A model generated the notes under the pieces. It did no database searches. It had not been told where the DNA came from and saw nothing but the letters and a program-made list of their open reading frames with translations. A stretch of 64,000 nt of DNA from Thalassomonas viridans (GTDB taxonomy: Bacteria; Pseudomonadota; Gammaproteobacteria; Enterobacterales; Alteromonadaceae), in contig NZ_CP059734.1 in assembly GCF_000948985.2 (NCBI RefSeq), positions 310,001-374,000 of the forward strand, written 5' to 3'. Positions within the stretch are counted from its first letter, which is position 1. Every line of letters begins with the position of its first letter. A program made the translations under genes and the position numbers. Shown here in pieces: positions 13,001-21,300 of this stretch.

Positions 13001-13567
13001 GCGGTCAAGGCCTGTTATGTCGCTGTGGCTGAGGTCAACGGCCGGCAAAGCCTGGTGGCCTATATCGCGCCGCATGACTGGCGCGGCGAAAGCGACGGCG
13101 TTTTGCTGGAGGAGGTTAAAGGGGTTGCCGTCCGGGTCCTGCCCGGCTATATGCGCCCGGCCTTTTATGTCCTGCTTGAGCAGATGCCGCTCAGGGCCAA
13201 TGGCAAGGTCGACCGCCAGGCACTGCCTGAACCCGGGCCGCAGGTATCAGGGGAAACCGTGATCGGCGCAGCCACGGCAAGCGAACAGCAAGTGGCGGCG
13301 ATCTGGGCGCAGTTGCTGAATATGGATGAAAACTTGATTGATGTCACCACCAGCTTCTTTGATCTCGGGGGACATTCGTTATTGGTTACCCAGCTGTTTA
13401 AACGGCTGGAAGCCAGCTTTGGGCTGGTATTGAGCTATCAGGAATTTTTTACCAGCAGCACTGTCCGCTATGTCGCCCAAAGAATCGACAGCGCCAGGCT
13501 GGTTAAGGATATCCTGGTACAAGAGAATGCAGGTAAAAGTAAGAAAAATAATAAAATAACTATCTAG
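4070..13567 (+). CDS. NRPS 1: C-A-T-C-A-T-C-A-T, first synthetase of the line
   Basis: A 3165-residue protein with three modules. Condensation motifs are HHLTMDG (138-144), HHIASDG (1174-1180) and HHIISDA (from 2228). Adenylation a3 motifs lie at 605, 1649 and 2708, and carrier LGGHS serines at 980, 2034 and 3103. Starting with a C domain and lacking the docking domain of the other four NRPSs marks it as the initiator; the first C may load an acyl chain. The A1 and A2 pockets read DLFNNALTY, a known alanine code. A3 is divergent: FIRGVW at 2753-2758 replaces the usual FDxSVW, so Asp235 is missing, and the a5 motif is YGSTE. The tail is basic and ends KKNNKITI. An AAGG at 4064-4067 fits a start at the second ATG (4076) better than at 4070. 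It runs ten bases short of the next gene. Confidence 0.95.
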   Translation: MIMDIPGLQPLTLTQEDIYFDQLHHSASPLYNVGGYIRLGEIDIDKLTRAHQALVTQHDAFGLRIVSHEQGMGQYVSSERTLELPLTDFSQKPAPEQEAQAWLTTLFETAIETEDSELFRARLLKIAEDKYYYVGFAHHLTMDGWGFANWAQQLGHYYRDLCHDSGEKPWQAVVDKNTKYLGSKRYLKDQEFWRLQLKDLPDPVYAPGYFHRYSHLSSVPSSRKILPVSLDKHNALAEKAQVFDVPVAQLYLAIVAMYFSRANSVSDLVLGTPVHNRSDHAEKEMVGVFTSVSPIRLTIDREQTLEAFCRQIKSTMRQNFKHQRYPIGHMQRDVLTSGKERPLYEVGYNYLKLDSELTIEGKTADLVYLSHNHEQTPVMVTIWEYGEQQTVEIQLDHNLAYFSGQDAEMLAARLDSLLDQVIDGRHRLIRDFDMIPGGELQQLLAFSRGEPLDYAKDGPVHTLFEYQARRHPDKVALVFEQQSLTYAQLNGRANQIAHRLAASGSQKGDLIGIYMRRSVDTVASVLAILKLGGAYISLDPNYPRGRLEYLIQDSGIQVILTQQSLAPDFAGIANIYLDNDPELEAGPKENPAISYSAQQVAYVIYTSGSTGKPKGVVIRHSNVLALLHWAKASYDDEQLACVLASTSLNFDLSVFELFVPLCFGHRCLLVQDAMDLLAVKHPVSLINTVPSVAKALLSHQGIPDSVNTVNLAGEPLTSQVVNGLLNTGNCRKVCNLYGPSEDTTYSTYAEFTREISAVPDIGRVISNSQAWVLSPQQKLLPIGSVGELYLSGEGVASGYLNRPELTSEKFIKHELAEGPMYRTGDLVKYQSDGSLMFIGRVDEQVKLRGFRIELGEIEHQLMQQAGVKEAVVLVRQQLLVAYLVSGESDSGALQQALSLSLPEYMIPARFVYLEQFPLTPNGKVDKRALPEPDIEQDAGTFVAPVNDQEKQLAAIWGQVLSLPGDNISTRANFFALGGHSLSAVTVTAEIRRHFHVAITVKQFFDNATIGQLAHLIAQSDKAGVSGPVATAQDADFIPLSYSQQALWFIDNLNGGSKNYNMPLALEISGAFDPGAAEQALQAIIERHQILRSVYRKTDRGLEQSLLPGAEFVLEQLDLSGLPVAGQEARAQSLMEADAVKCFDLARDLMLRASWLAFTPAGAAQARGILLLNMHHIASDGWSMGILLKEFVSIYRAQVQGQAHALPSLAIQYADYALWQQSALQEEALAPQVDYWLKQLAQAPQRHSLPLLAPAKSGDKAGDAPAASYRQTISPALVERLRQTAQRHELTLFMLLHGALALLLSRHSNSRDIVIGTPVANRAHAEVQPLIGFFVNSLALRTGTGHKEIADYLAHIKQVNLEARDNQDLPFNKLVEHCRLPQESDYTPLFQIFFSMNEHSLAALALPQAKVRHLAPGVSQKKFELEIEAQLIDGQLSINWTYDTGLFDSAWIGTLSQHFERLLSSFTLPSLSRMDELEMLSEQERRYLLETLNDNARDYSKAMPLHQLFEQQVKSKPEHEVLSFDGRALSYQELNQRANRIARYLVSLGAQPGDMLGVAVRRGIDMVAAILAVLKAGCAYVPLDPNYPKARRQHIIADSRIKVLLTQDEFAGEFEVEQLVSLDDKQVFAGFDRENLEIAVDSRALAYAIYTSGSTGLPKGVAIRHCNAAAMLHWANGRYRADELERILASTSLNFDLSIFELFLPLCFGHHCVLVENALTLLEQEVDVSLINTVPSAIASLIGRQAIPASVKVVNLAGEPLTTETVNKLLALGVPKVCNLYGPSEDTTYSTYAEFTSPIGRIPEIGKVIDNSQAYVLSEQGALLPYGATGELYLGGDGVAQGYIRREELTARLFVDNPFGDGVLYRTGDLVRYLDGGKLGYIGRIDEQVKIRGFRIELGEIEQALLHCPGVEKAVVLASGQGQNKQLLAFVASGQAEEKAQQDFIQACKQQLGELLPEYMVPPAFVLLRELPLTPNGKIDKKALQALEPQVSAREYQAPQTPTEIALAAIWAARLAIKEGDIGLTDNFFTLGGHSLLAVSLSADIEKRLQCSLSLKDIFDHAGLGQMARRIDALGPGSVPAVIEKQPRDSRHYPLSFAQKRLWFLAQLETAGQEYNMPASLEVKGVFDPDLAQAAIRQIIDRHETLRSRFILVDEEPRQTIAEDRDFCLVTEDLTGFAPKERRQRLAALTRANEEHRFDLAAERLLTVHYVLLEKTAAGQQGMLLFNMHHIISDAWSLGILVQEFVACYQALSQQTQAQLSELQIQYLDYIGWQQAVMTEQALAPAMAYWKNLLADAPASHSLPMDRGRGQQESRGGIYRQLIPAAQKNKIRAQLEQTGTSLFMWLQASFALHLGRLSHEYDVVLGAPVAGRNNHQVEPLIGLFLNTQVFRTEFADDPSFIALLERTREQHLSSAQYNEVPFESIVEQLNPERDLNRSPLFQILINFNNTRQADLALDECRFIPVEAQQAANKYDITLYIEENSLGEINLCWAYNAGLFDAKTIAMYAGEYRHLIGRLLEQPELPVLQHGWQSAGKWQEMAAIKPSGKPYQFMAGFEARVSESPQAPALSYGDVCLTYKQLDEKVNRLGHYLARQGVTSDSRVAIATTRNELRIIAILAVLKLGACYVPLSEELPAGRLQYMLQSSGAKFLLSDSQSREEYRLITDSSEADKIRTLILDKDECITGVASQEKNLTAVNVRADSEAHIIFTSGSTGLPKAVSGSYGATDNRIRWMLEVFPFAPGEAVAHITSMAFIRGVWELLVPLCGGAHLVLCPRDKVKDTQQLWDFLLEQQISRLVTAPSLMKALGDLGAGSGKVLPLRYWFVSGEPLLQAYANEILAAFPQTQLYNLYGSTEVMSDVLYKKVTAGSKRVWVPAGKAIANTRAVVLGENASPVPDNVIGEIAILGLSLSNGYLPGKGQKNDAFIETPLGRAYKTGDLGLRQEDGDIYCLGRVDDQVKIRGYRVEPGEVVRQLSSVSAVKACYVAVAEVNGRQSLVAYIAPHDWRGESDGVLLEEVKGVAVRVLPGYMRPAFYVLLEQMPLRANGKVDRQALPEPGPQVSGETVIGAATASEQQVAAIWAQLLNMDENLIDVTTSFFDLGGHSLLVTQLFKRLEASFGLVLSYQEFFTSSTVRYVAQRIDSARLVKDILVQENAGKSKKNNKITI

Positions 13568-13576
13568 GATCTGGAT

Positions 13577-14998
13577 ATGGAAGTCGAAAATATAATAACA
13601 AAAAACGGGGTTTACTCTGACTTATTTGGCGATCTTGCCGGTTTACTAAACGAAAAGCCTGAACTGGCCAGGCTGGCATTTGATGAGGAAAACAGTAAGA
13701 TTTCTGATTTTATGACTGACTTTATCTATAACGTCAGTCCCTGGCCGGTGATTATTGATGACAATTGTATCCGGCGTTTTGCCCGTATTGTTGAAACTAT
13801 CCCGAGTATCATCAATAAAGTCATCATGCACTATATTGAGCATGATCCCGCATATTTGTGCGATTATCTTAATATGTCGGCGGTGGCCCTTGAACGCCTG
13901 AGAACATATCAGTTCAAGCCGGAAGATATCATGTGTCGCTACGACGCTATTTTTTCGGAAAATAAAATAAAGCTGGTTGAGATCAACATAGGCTCCTCGC
14001 TCGGGGGCTGGTGGTCTGACTGGTTATATCCCGAGATCAGCCAGGCCTTGGCGGATGTTGAAAAGGTCCGTGACTGGAATATCAAATACAGGAAAATCAC
14101 CGAAAATACCTTTAAAGCCGTCTGGCAATCCATGCTGCGTTTAAAAGGGACGCAGGCACAAGGCAATTTGTTTATTTATTTACCGGAAACGGCGACCGCA
14201 AATCTCACCGAAGTTTTCAAGCACCTCAATACTATGGTGATGTCCCTTAAACCAAGCCAGTATCCGGATGGCCAGCTGGTTATTTTTAACGATCTGGAGC
14301 AAATTGAGTGGCTGGCGGACGGCAACTTAAGGTACCAGGGCATGGTGATGGACGCCCTGCTGCTGCCGGTTGTTAAAGGCAATGAGCTCCCCCTGACTTT
14401 CCAGGCGAAATTGCAGGCCTATTCGGAAAAAAACAAGTTTTATTATCCCGACAGTGAAGGCCTGACCCTGTGTGCGAACAAATTGCTGTTTGCCCTGTTA
14501 CATGAGGAAAACACGTTTGAGCTGTTAACCCCGAGCGAAAGAGAGCTGGTAGCCGAGCATATTCCCTGGTCGGCCAAATTAAAGGCCGGTTCGGTGCTCT
14601 ATCAGGGAAAGCATGCCGATACCCGGGATTTTCTTATTGAAAACCAGCAACGACTGGTGATGAAAAAATCCCAGTCAATGCAGGGGAAGGACGTCCTGGT
14701 CGGGAAATCAGAATCCCCGGAAGCATGGCGGGCTTTTTACCGGGAAAATAATAGCGATAATGACTGGTTGATCCAGGCCTATTGCGACCCCGATTTGGTT
14801 TACAGCGCAGACCCTAAGGTAGGTTTAAGCGCCTACCGCATGGTGTGGGGAATTTTCGGTTTTGACAATAAATATGCAGGTTCCTGGTGTCGCGGGGTTT
14901 CCCTCGATAACGAAGATACGGTTATTAACCTGGCTCGGGGTGCTGTGGAGTTCGTTGTCACAGAAGAGCTGGCGAAAAAAAGAAAATTGGTACTATAA
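13577..14998 (+). CDS. ATP-grasp-like protein of the NRPS operon (circularly permuted type), function unknown
   Basis: A 473-residue soluble protein inserted between NRPS 1 and NRPS 2. Visible features are SPWPVII (residues 54-60), RYDAIF (121-126) leading to VEIN (134-137), GGWW (143-146), and a late segment VMKKSQ...GKDVLVG that resembles the phosphate-binding loop of circularly permuted ATP-grasp ligases (glutathionylspermidine-synthase type). The fold assignment is by eye and moderate. It is clearly paralogous to the protein at 57,895-59,283, with these motifs at the same residue numbers. ATP-grasp enzymes usually make amide bonds through acyl phosphates, so it may add or join a residue during peptide assembly. 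The stop codon overlaps the AAGGAG ribosome site of NRPS 2, consistent with coupled translation. The reaction is not predictable from sequence. Confidence 0.7.
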   Translation: MEVENIITKNGVYSDLFGDLAGLLNEKPELARLAFDEENSKISDFMTDFIYNVSPWPVIIDDNCIRRFARIVETIPSIINKVIMHYIEHDPAYLCDYLNMSAVALERLRTYQFKPEDIMCRYDAIFSENKIKLVEINIGSSLGGWWSDWLYPEISQALADVEKVRDWNIKYRKITENTFKAVWQSMLRLKGTQAQGNLFIYLPETATANLTEVFKHLNTMVMSLKPSQYPDGQLVIFNDLEQIEWLADGNLRYQGMVMDALLLPVVKGNELPLTFQAKLQAYSEKNKFYYPDSEGLTLCANKLLFALLHEENTFELLTPSERELVAEHIPWSAKLKAGSVLYQGKHADTRDFLIENQQRLVMKKSQSMQGKDVLVGKSESPEAWRAFYRENNSDNDWLIQAYCDPDLVYSADPKVGLSAYRMVWGIFGFDNKYAGSWCRGVSLDNEDTVINLARGAVEFVVTEELAKKRKLVL

Positions 14999-15012
14999 GG
15001 AGATATTTTGTA

Positions 15013-18000
15013 ATGACCACTGTAGAAAACATTTTAGTGATGTGCTCCGAGCAAGGGGTGGAATTATCATTGGACAACGGTGCCCTTGAAGTCTTGTTTG
15101 ATGAGATGCCTGACGATGAGCTCGTGGGGCTGTTGCGGGAGCACAAGCCTCAGATCATTGAGTATCTTTCTAACTACCAGCAAACCAGCCAATTTTCGCC
15201 GGTAAAAAAACTTGGGCAGGACTCCGGGCCCTTATCTTTTGGACAAAAACGCCTTTGGTTTATTCATCAGCTGGAAAATGGCAGCGCCCATTACAACATG
15301 CCACTGGCAATGGAGTTGAAAGGCCGGCTCGACCGGGAAGCCTTGGTGCATTCCCTGCAGGCTATTGTAAAGCGTCACGAAGTGCTGAGAACCCGCTATG
15401 AAGAAGGTGGTTCGCGGCAAGTAGTCAATAGCGGGGTACAGCTTGAGGTGAAGGACATCGACCTGCGCCAGGCCCGGGATCAAGAGCAACAGCTGCGGCA
15501 TTTGATCGGGCAGGAACAGTTGACGGATTTTGATTTCAATTCGGATTTGATGCTCCGCTGTTCCCTGGTCCAAATGGAGCAGGCCCGCCACGTACTCTTG
15601 CTGACTTTGCACCATATTGGCTGCGATGGCTGGTCACTGGGGATCCTGGTGGACGAACTGCGCCAATTTTACCGGGCTTTTGCCACCGGGCAGGCTTGCC
15701 CGCTGCCGGAGCTGGCGGTGCAATACACGGATTATGCCTTCTGGCAGGATGAAAACCGGGATCTTCTGGAGCAACAGCTGGGGTTCTGGACCCGGCACCT
15801 GGCGCAAGCGCCTGCGTTGCATAAGTTGCATAGCGATTATCCCCGCCCTGCGCATCAAAGTTTCAAGGGGGACAATGTTGCCACCCGGGTGTCCCCGGAG
15901 CAGCTGGTAGCGATTCATGCCCTGTGCCGCCGCCTGGATGTGACCCCCTTTATGTTGTGTTATTCTGTTTTTGCCCTGCTGATTGCCAGGTTGAGCAACG
16001 AATCCGATGTGGTGATCGGCACTCCGATCGCCAACCGCAACCATGCGGCCATCGAACCCCTGATAGGCTACTTTGCCAATACGCTGGCCTTGAGGAGCCA
16101 GCTTGACGCCGGCCAGACCTTTGCGGACTTTGTCGGCCAAAACAAAGCCATGTTACTGGAAGTTTTCAACTACCAGGACGTGCCTTTCGAAATGGTGGTG
16201 GACCGCATTCAACCTGAGCGGAACCTGGCCTATTCCCCCCTGTTCCAGATTTTGTTCTCTTTCCACAGCCATACCAAGGGGAAATTCGAGCTGCCCGAGC
16301 TGGAATTAAACGACATTACCCCCAAGGCGAATACCGTGAAAACCGACCTGGAACTGGCGATTGTCGAGGATGAGCAAGGCCTTGCCCTGGACTGGAATTT
16401 CAGTACGGCTTTATTCGGGCAGCAAACCATAGCGCGTATGGCGGCCTGCTTCGAACACTTGCTGGCCGGCATTCTGGCGGTCCCGGACAAAGCTCTGTCG
16501 GATTATCCCCACCTTCCGCCGGCGGATAAGGCGCAAATACAGCAATGGTGCGGACAGGGACAGGCGGCCGATGCGCCCGCTATTCATGGCTTATTTGAAA
16601 AAATGGCCGCCGCTCAGCCGGATGCTCAGGCCCTGGTATGCGGTGACAGCCAGTTAAGCTACCGTGACCTCGACCGGCGCGCCAACCAGGTTGCCCATTA
16701 TCTGCTGGCTAACGGCATTCAGCCCGAGCAGGTCATCGGGGTACAAATCCCGAGAAGCACAGATTTGGTGGTTGCCTTGCTGGGGGTATTAAAGGCCGGA
16801 GCCTGTTATCTGCCGTTAGAAGCCAGTTATCCTAAAGCCCGTCTGGACTTTATGCTTGAACACAGCGGTGCCCGGTTGGTGCTGACCCCGGCCGTGCTGG
16901 CGGAAATCGCTGGGGGAGATTTTGCAACCGGGAAAACCGGTTTGCCTGAGGTCCAACAAGAACAACTCGCCTATGTCATCTATACTTCCGGCTCCACCGG
17001 ACAACCCAAAGGCGTGATGGTGTCCCACGGTAACGTGATGCGCTTTTTGCAATCCATGTCGCCCATGTTGCAGGACAAAGGCGTGTGGCTGGCGGTTACC
17101 GGAGTGGCTTTTGATATCTCGGTATTGGAGCTCTTTGGCACCCTGTGCCAGGGTTTTAAAGTGGTGCTGTGGGGGGACAGCGAAGCCGAAGACACTTCTG
17201 TGGCGGAGCTGATAAGGCAAGAGTCGGTCACCCATATCCAATGTACCCCTTCTTTTGCGGCTATGCACCTTGTGGTGGATACCGGCGCGGAACAACTGGC
17301 GAGCCTGCAACAGATCTTTATCGGGGGAGAAACATTCCCGCCGGCCCTGGCCAAGGCATTGAAAGAGCTGACCTGCGCGTCTCTTCACAATATGTACGGG
17401 CCGACAGAAGCTACGGTATGGGCATCGACCCAGCCGGTCGGGGAAGATGAAGCGGCGATTGCCATAGGCAAGCCGCTGGCGGGATACCAGATCCGCATTC
17501 TTGGCAGCGACCTGAACGAACAGCCGGTGGGAGTGCCGGGAGAACTTTGTATTGCCGGCGCCGGGGTTGCCAGGGGTTACCTGGGGGATGAGGTATTAAC
17601 GGCGGAGCGTTTTATCCCCTCTCCCTTTGAAGCGGGGGAGCGCCTCTATAAAACCGGGGATAAGGCGCGCTGGAATGAAAGGGGGCAGCTGGAATTTTTA
17701 GGGCGTATAGACTCGCAAGTGAAGCTACGCGGTCACCGCATTGAGCCCGATGAAATCAGTGCGCAGCTTTTGCGGCACCGGGAAATCAAAAATGCCGTTG
17801 TCGTCCTGGACAAGCACGCAGCGGGAGACCGCCTGGCCGCTTACCTGCAGCCGGTGGACTGGCCGGCAGACCTGGCGCAAACCGCAGAGACGGCAAAAAT
17901 GTATTTATCTGAGCTTTTACCTGCCTATATGGTGCCGACGGCCTATAAGGTGATGGAAGCTTTACCTTTGACCTTAAACGGTAAAGTAAATAAAGCCGCC

Positions 18001-18354
18001 TTGCCGGCCATTGATACACAAGGCAATACCGGCGAATACCGGGGACCGGAAACGGAAACCGAGCATGTCCTGGTTGAGCTCTGGGCCGGGCTGTTGTCGG
18101 TGGCGCCGGAGTCCATAGGTTGTAATGTCAGCTTTTTTGATCTCGGGGGACATTCCCTGCTGCTGACCAAGATGTTGCTGGAACTGAAAAACAGCTTCCA
18201 GATCGAGTTCACTATCCGGGAAATTTTCGAACATCCCACCATAGAAGAGATTGCTGCCATGCTTGAAGAGCGCCGGCAATCTCTGGTCGAGGAGACGGTC
18301 GTGGATAAGGCAACAACCGTTGGCGAGCAACAAACCGAGGAATTCGTACTGTGA
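15013..18354 (+). CDS. NRPS 2: docking-C-A-T, single module, probable glycine
   Basis: A 1113-residue one-module synthetase. Residues 1-55 form a TubC-type beta-hairpin docking domain that is unusually acidic (LFDEMPDDEL). Then come C (HHIGCDG from residue 200), A (YTSGSTG from 657) and T (LGGHS, Ser 1048). The pocket reads D-I-L-Q-F-G-M-V-W, close to the glycine code DILQLGLIW, so Gly is the best guess. A strong AAGGAG lies ten bases before the ATG. The C-terminal tail is acidic and ends EEFVL, likely the linear motif that docks on NRPS 3. The docking domain should receive the peptide from NRPS 1, whose tail is basic, so the charges are the reverse of the later junctions. Confidence 0.94.
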   Translation: MTTVENILVMCSEQGVELSLDNGALEVLFDEMPDDELVGLLREHKPQIIEYLSNYQQTSQFSPVKKLGQDSGPLSFGQKRLWFIHQLENGSAHYNMPLAMELKGRLDREALVHSLQAIVKRHEVLRTRYEEGGSRQVVNSGVQLEVKDIDLRQARDQEQQLRHLIGQEQLTDFDFNSDLMLRCSLVQMEQARHVLLLTLHHIGCDGWSLGILVDELRQFYRAFATGQACPLPELAVQYTDYAFWQDENRDLLEQQLGFWTRHLAQAPALHKLHSDYPRPAHQSFKGDNVATRVSPEQLVAIHALCRRLDVTPFMLCYSVFALLIARLSNESDVVIGTPIANRNHAAIEPLIGYFANTLALRSQLDAGQTFADFVGQNKAMLLEVFNYQDVPFEMVVDRIQPERNLAYSPLFQILFSFHSHTKGKFELPELELNDITPKANTVKTDLELAIVEDEQGLALDWNFSTALFGQQTIARMAACFEHLLAGILAVPDKALSDYPHLPPADKAQIQQWCGQGQAADAPAIHGLFEKMAAAQPDAQALVCGDSQLSYRDLDRRANQVAHYLLANGIQPEQVIGVQIPRSTDLVVALLGVLKAGACYLPLEASYPKARLDFMLEHSGARLVLTPAVLAEIAGGDFATGKTGLPEVQQEQLAYVIYTSGSTGQPKGVMVSHGNVMRFLQSMSPMLQDKGVWLAVTGVAFDISVLELFGTLCQGFKVVLWGDSEAEDTSVAELIRQESVTHIQCTPSFAAMHLVVDTGAEQLASLQQIFIGGETFPPALAKALKELTCASLHNMYGPTEATVWASTQPVGEDEAAIAIGKPLAGYQIRILGSDLNEQPVGVPGELCIAGAGVARGYLGDEVLTAERFIPSPFEAGERLYKTGDKARWNERGQLEFLGRIDSQVKLRGHRIEPDEISAQLLRHREIKNAVVVLDKHAAGDRLAAYLQPVDWPADLAQTAETAKMYLSELLPAYMVPTAYKVMEALPLTLNGKVNKAALPAIDTQGNTGEYRGPETETEHVLVELWAGLLSVAPESIGCNVSFFDLGGHSLLLTKMLLELKNSFQIEFTIREIFEHPTIEEIAAMLEERRQSLVEETVVDKATTVGEQQTEEFVL

Positions 18355-21300
18355 ATATCAACCAATTTATTAGCTGGTGTGTGGAGCGCTCAATCAGTTT
18401 TTCGCTTGAAGGGGAAGATCGCCTGAAAATCAATGCGGCGCCCGGCAGCTTAACGGATGAAGTCAAGGAGCAGCTTAAGGCGCGTAAAGGGGAAATTCTG
18501 GACTGGCTGAAACAGCGCCAAAGGGAGCGGATCCGGCCGGTATCCGCAGACAGGCATGAGTTTCCCTTATCCTTTGCCCAGCAGAGGTTGTGGTTTATCG
18601 ATCGCCTGCAAAAAGGCAGTGCCGAGTACAACCATCCCATGCCGTTGAAGATCAGCGGTAATTTTGATCTGAAAGCGGCCGAGTCGGCATTACATTATAT
18701 TGTCGGGCGGCATGACATTCTGCGTACCGTCTACCGGGATGACGGTGAGGTCACCCAGGTGATATTGCAAGATTACGACTTTAGCATCGACTGCCACGAT
18801 TTAAGCCGGTTGGCAGCCGACGAGCAGAAGCCGGCCCTGGATGCCCTGATAGATGAGGAGATGCAGCGTTCATTCGACTTAAGCAAAGACCTGATGCTGC
18901 GTGCATCCTTTATTACTTTGGCCGCGAATGGCGAGAAACCGCTGGAAGGGGTGTTATTGTTCAATATTCACCATATTGCCTGTGACGGCTGGTCACTGGA
19001 AATCATGATGCGTGAGTTTATGGAGCTGTACCGGCAAATAAATGAGCAGGGCAAGGCGGCCTTACCCGAACTGCCCATCCGCTATGCCGATTATGTTATG
19101 TGGCAAAGGGACAGATTAAACCGGGAAGAACTGGAAAAACAAAGCGGTTACTGGCAAAGGCAACTGGAAGCGGCGCCGCTTATCCATGATATTCCCCTGG
19201 ATTTTCCCCGCCCGGCGCATATGTCCCACAGTGCAGGCACCGTAAGCGGGGAGTTACCGGCCCCCTGGGCGAAAAAACTGCAGGCGATGGCAAAAGACAA
19301 GCAAGTGACCGTGTTTATGCTGTGCCATGCAATCCTGTCCCTGATGTTATCCCGCCACAGCCACAGCGATGATCTCCTGATAGGCACAGCGGTTGCCAAC
19401 CGTAAAAATCAGGCATTAGAGTCCCTGATCGGTTTTTTCAGCAATACCCTGGTTTTACGCAGCAACAATGCCCATGACACTTTCGGCGAATTGCTGGAGC
19501 ATATCAAGCAAATGAATCTCGATGCCTACGATAATCAGGATGTCCCCTTTGATTTTTTGATCGACCGCTTGAATGTACCGCGCTCTACCGCCCAGTCCCC
19601 GCTTTTTCAGATCATGTTTTCTTTAACCACGGAAAAGACATACGGCAACGAATCCGGCAGTTTCCGCCTGCCGGATGTCACTATGTCCCTGGTAAAAAGC
19701 GAGGCGAAACTGGGGAAGTTCGACCTGGATATTTACGCCAATGTCAATGAAAAGGGCATACAGTTTTACTGGATTTACAACACCAGCTTATTCTGTCACC
19801 AACGTGTGGAGCGCTTTAATGAACACCTGATGCAGCTGTTCCAGGCGGTATTAACGGCCCCGGATGCCAGGCTAAGCGAATTGGACATGCTGTCGGCCGC
19901 CGAACGGCAACGTTTACTGGTGGATCTCAACCCTGTGGCCCTGGATCCGCTGCCTCGGGCGGATGATGCCTTGATTCATGTCCGGTTCGAACGGGCGGCG
20001 AAAGACTTTCCCGATGCCATAGCCGTTGATTTTGGCGGGCAGCAACTGACATATGCCGAGCTTGACCTGCGGGCAAACCGTCTGGCGCTTTACCTGCTGG
20101 AGCAGGGAGTGAAGCCGGATACCCTGGTGGGCCTATGCCTGGACAAGTCCCTGGAAATGGTTATCTGCGTCTTGGGAATATTAAAAGCCGGTGGTGCTTA
20201 TGTGCCTATGGATCCCGCCTATCCCGATCTCAGGCTCAGTTATATGCTGCAAGATTGCAACCTGTCCCTATTGCTTGCAGAACAAAGTTGCCGGGAGCGG
20301 CTGCAGGCAATGACACAGGCCCGCATCGTTACCCTGGAAGCGGGCAAGGGCTGTGATGAGTTCAGCCGGTATTCGGGGGATGTTCCGGATGCGTCGGCAT
20401 TGGGGCTGGGGCCGGAACATCTGGCCTATATCATCTACACATCCGGTTCGACCGGTAAACCCAAAGGCGTCATGCAAAACCACCAAAATGTCTGCCGGCT
20501 GTTTGCCAGCACCGGGCGCCATTTTGAATTTACCCGGGACGATACCTGGCTATTGTTCCATTCCATTTGTTTCGATTTTACCGTGTGGGAGCTTTGGGGG
20601 GCGCTGTTTCATGGCGGCAGGCTGATTGTGCCGCACAGCGAAGTGATCCGGGACAGCCAGAAAGTCGTGGCCTTATGCCGTGAAAAAGGGGTCACCGTAC
20701 TTAACCAAACCCCCAGCGCCTTTAAGGCGTTTTCGGAAACCTTGCTTGCAAGCGGTTTGTCCTTGCCCGGGCTCCGCTACCTGGTTTTCGGCGGTGAAGC
20801 CTTAGATCCCTATATTATCCGGCCCTGGCAGCAACATTTTCCCGAAAGCCGCTGCCAGTTTATCAATATGTACGGCATTACCGAAACCACGGTACATGCC
20901 TCTTACTGGAAGGTGGATGATGCCGGTATCAGCCAGTCCGTTATTGGCGAAAAGCTCGCCGATCAGACCTTCTATCTTCTTGACAGGCACAGACAACCGG
21001 TTCCTGAATATGCCGTCGGCGAATTGTATATCGGCGGGGCGGGGCTGGCCCGGGGTTACCTGAACCGTCCCGAGCTTACCCGGGAGCGCTTTATCCCGGA
21101 TCCCTTCAGCCGGGAGAAACACGCCAGGTTATACCGCACGGGGGATCTGGTCCGTTATATGAGAGACGGCCGCCTGGTTTATATGGGACGTGCCGATGAA
21201 CAGGTTAAAATTCGCGGATTCAGGATTGAATTGGGGGAGATCTCCAGCCAGATCAGCCAGTTTGACTTCGTGTCCGCCAATACGGTTACCACAAAGGCCG

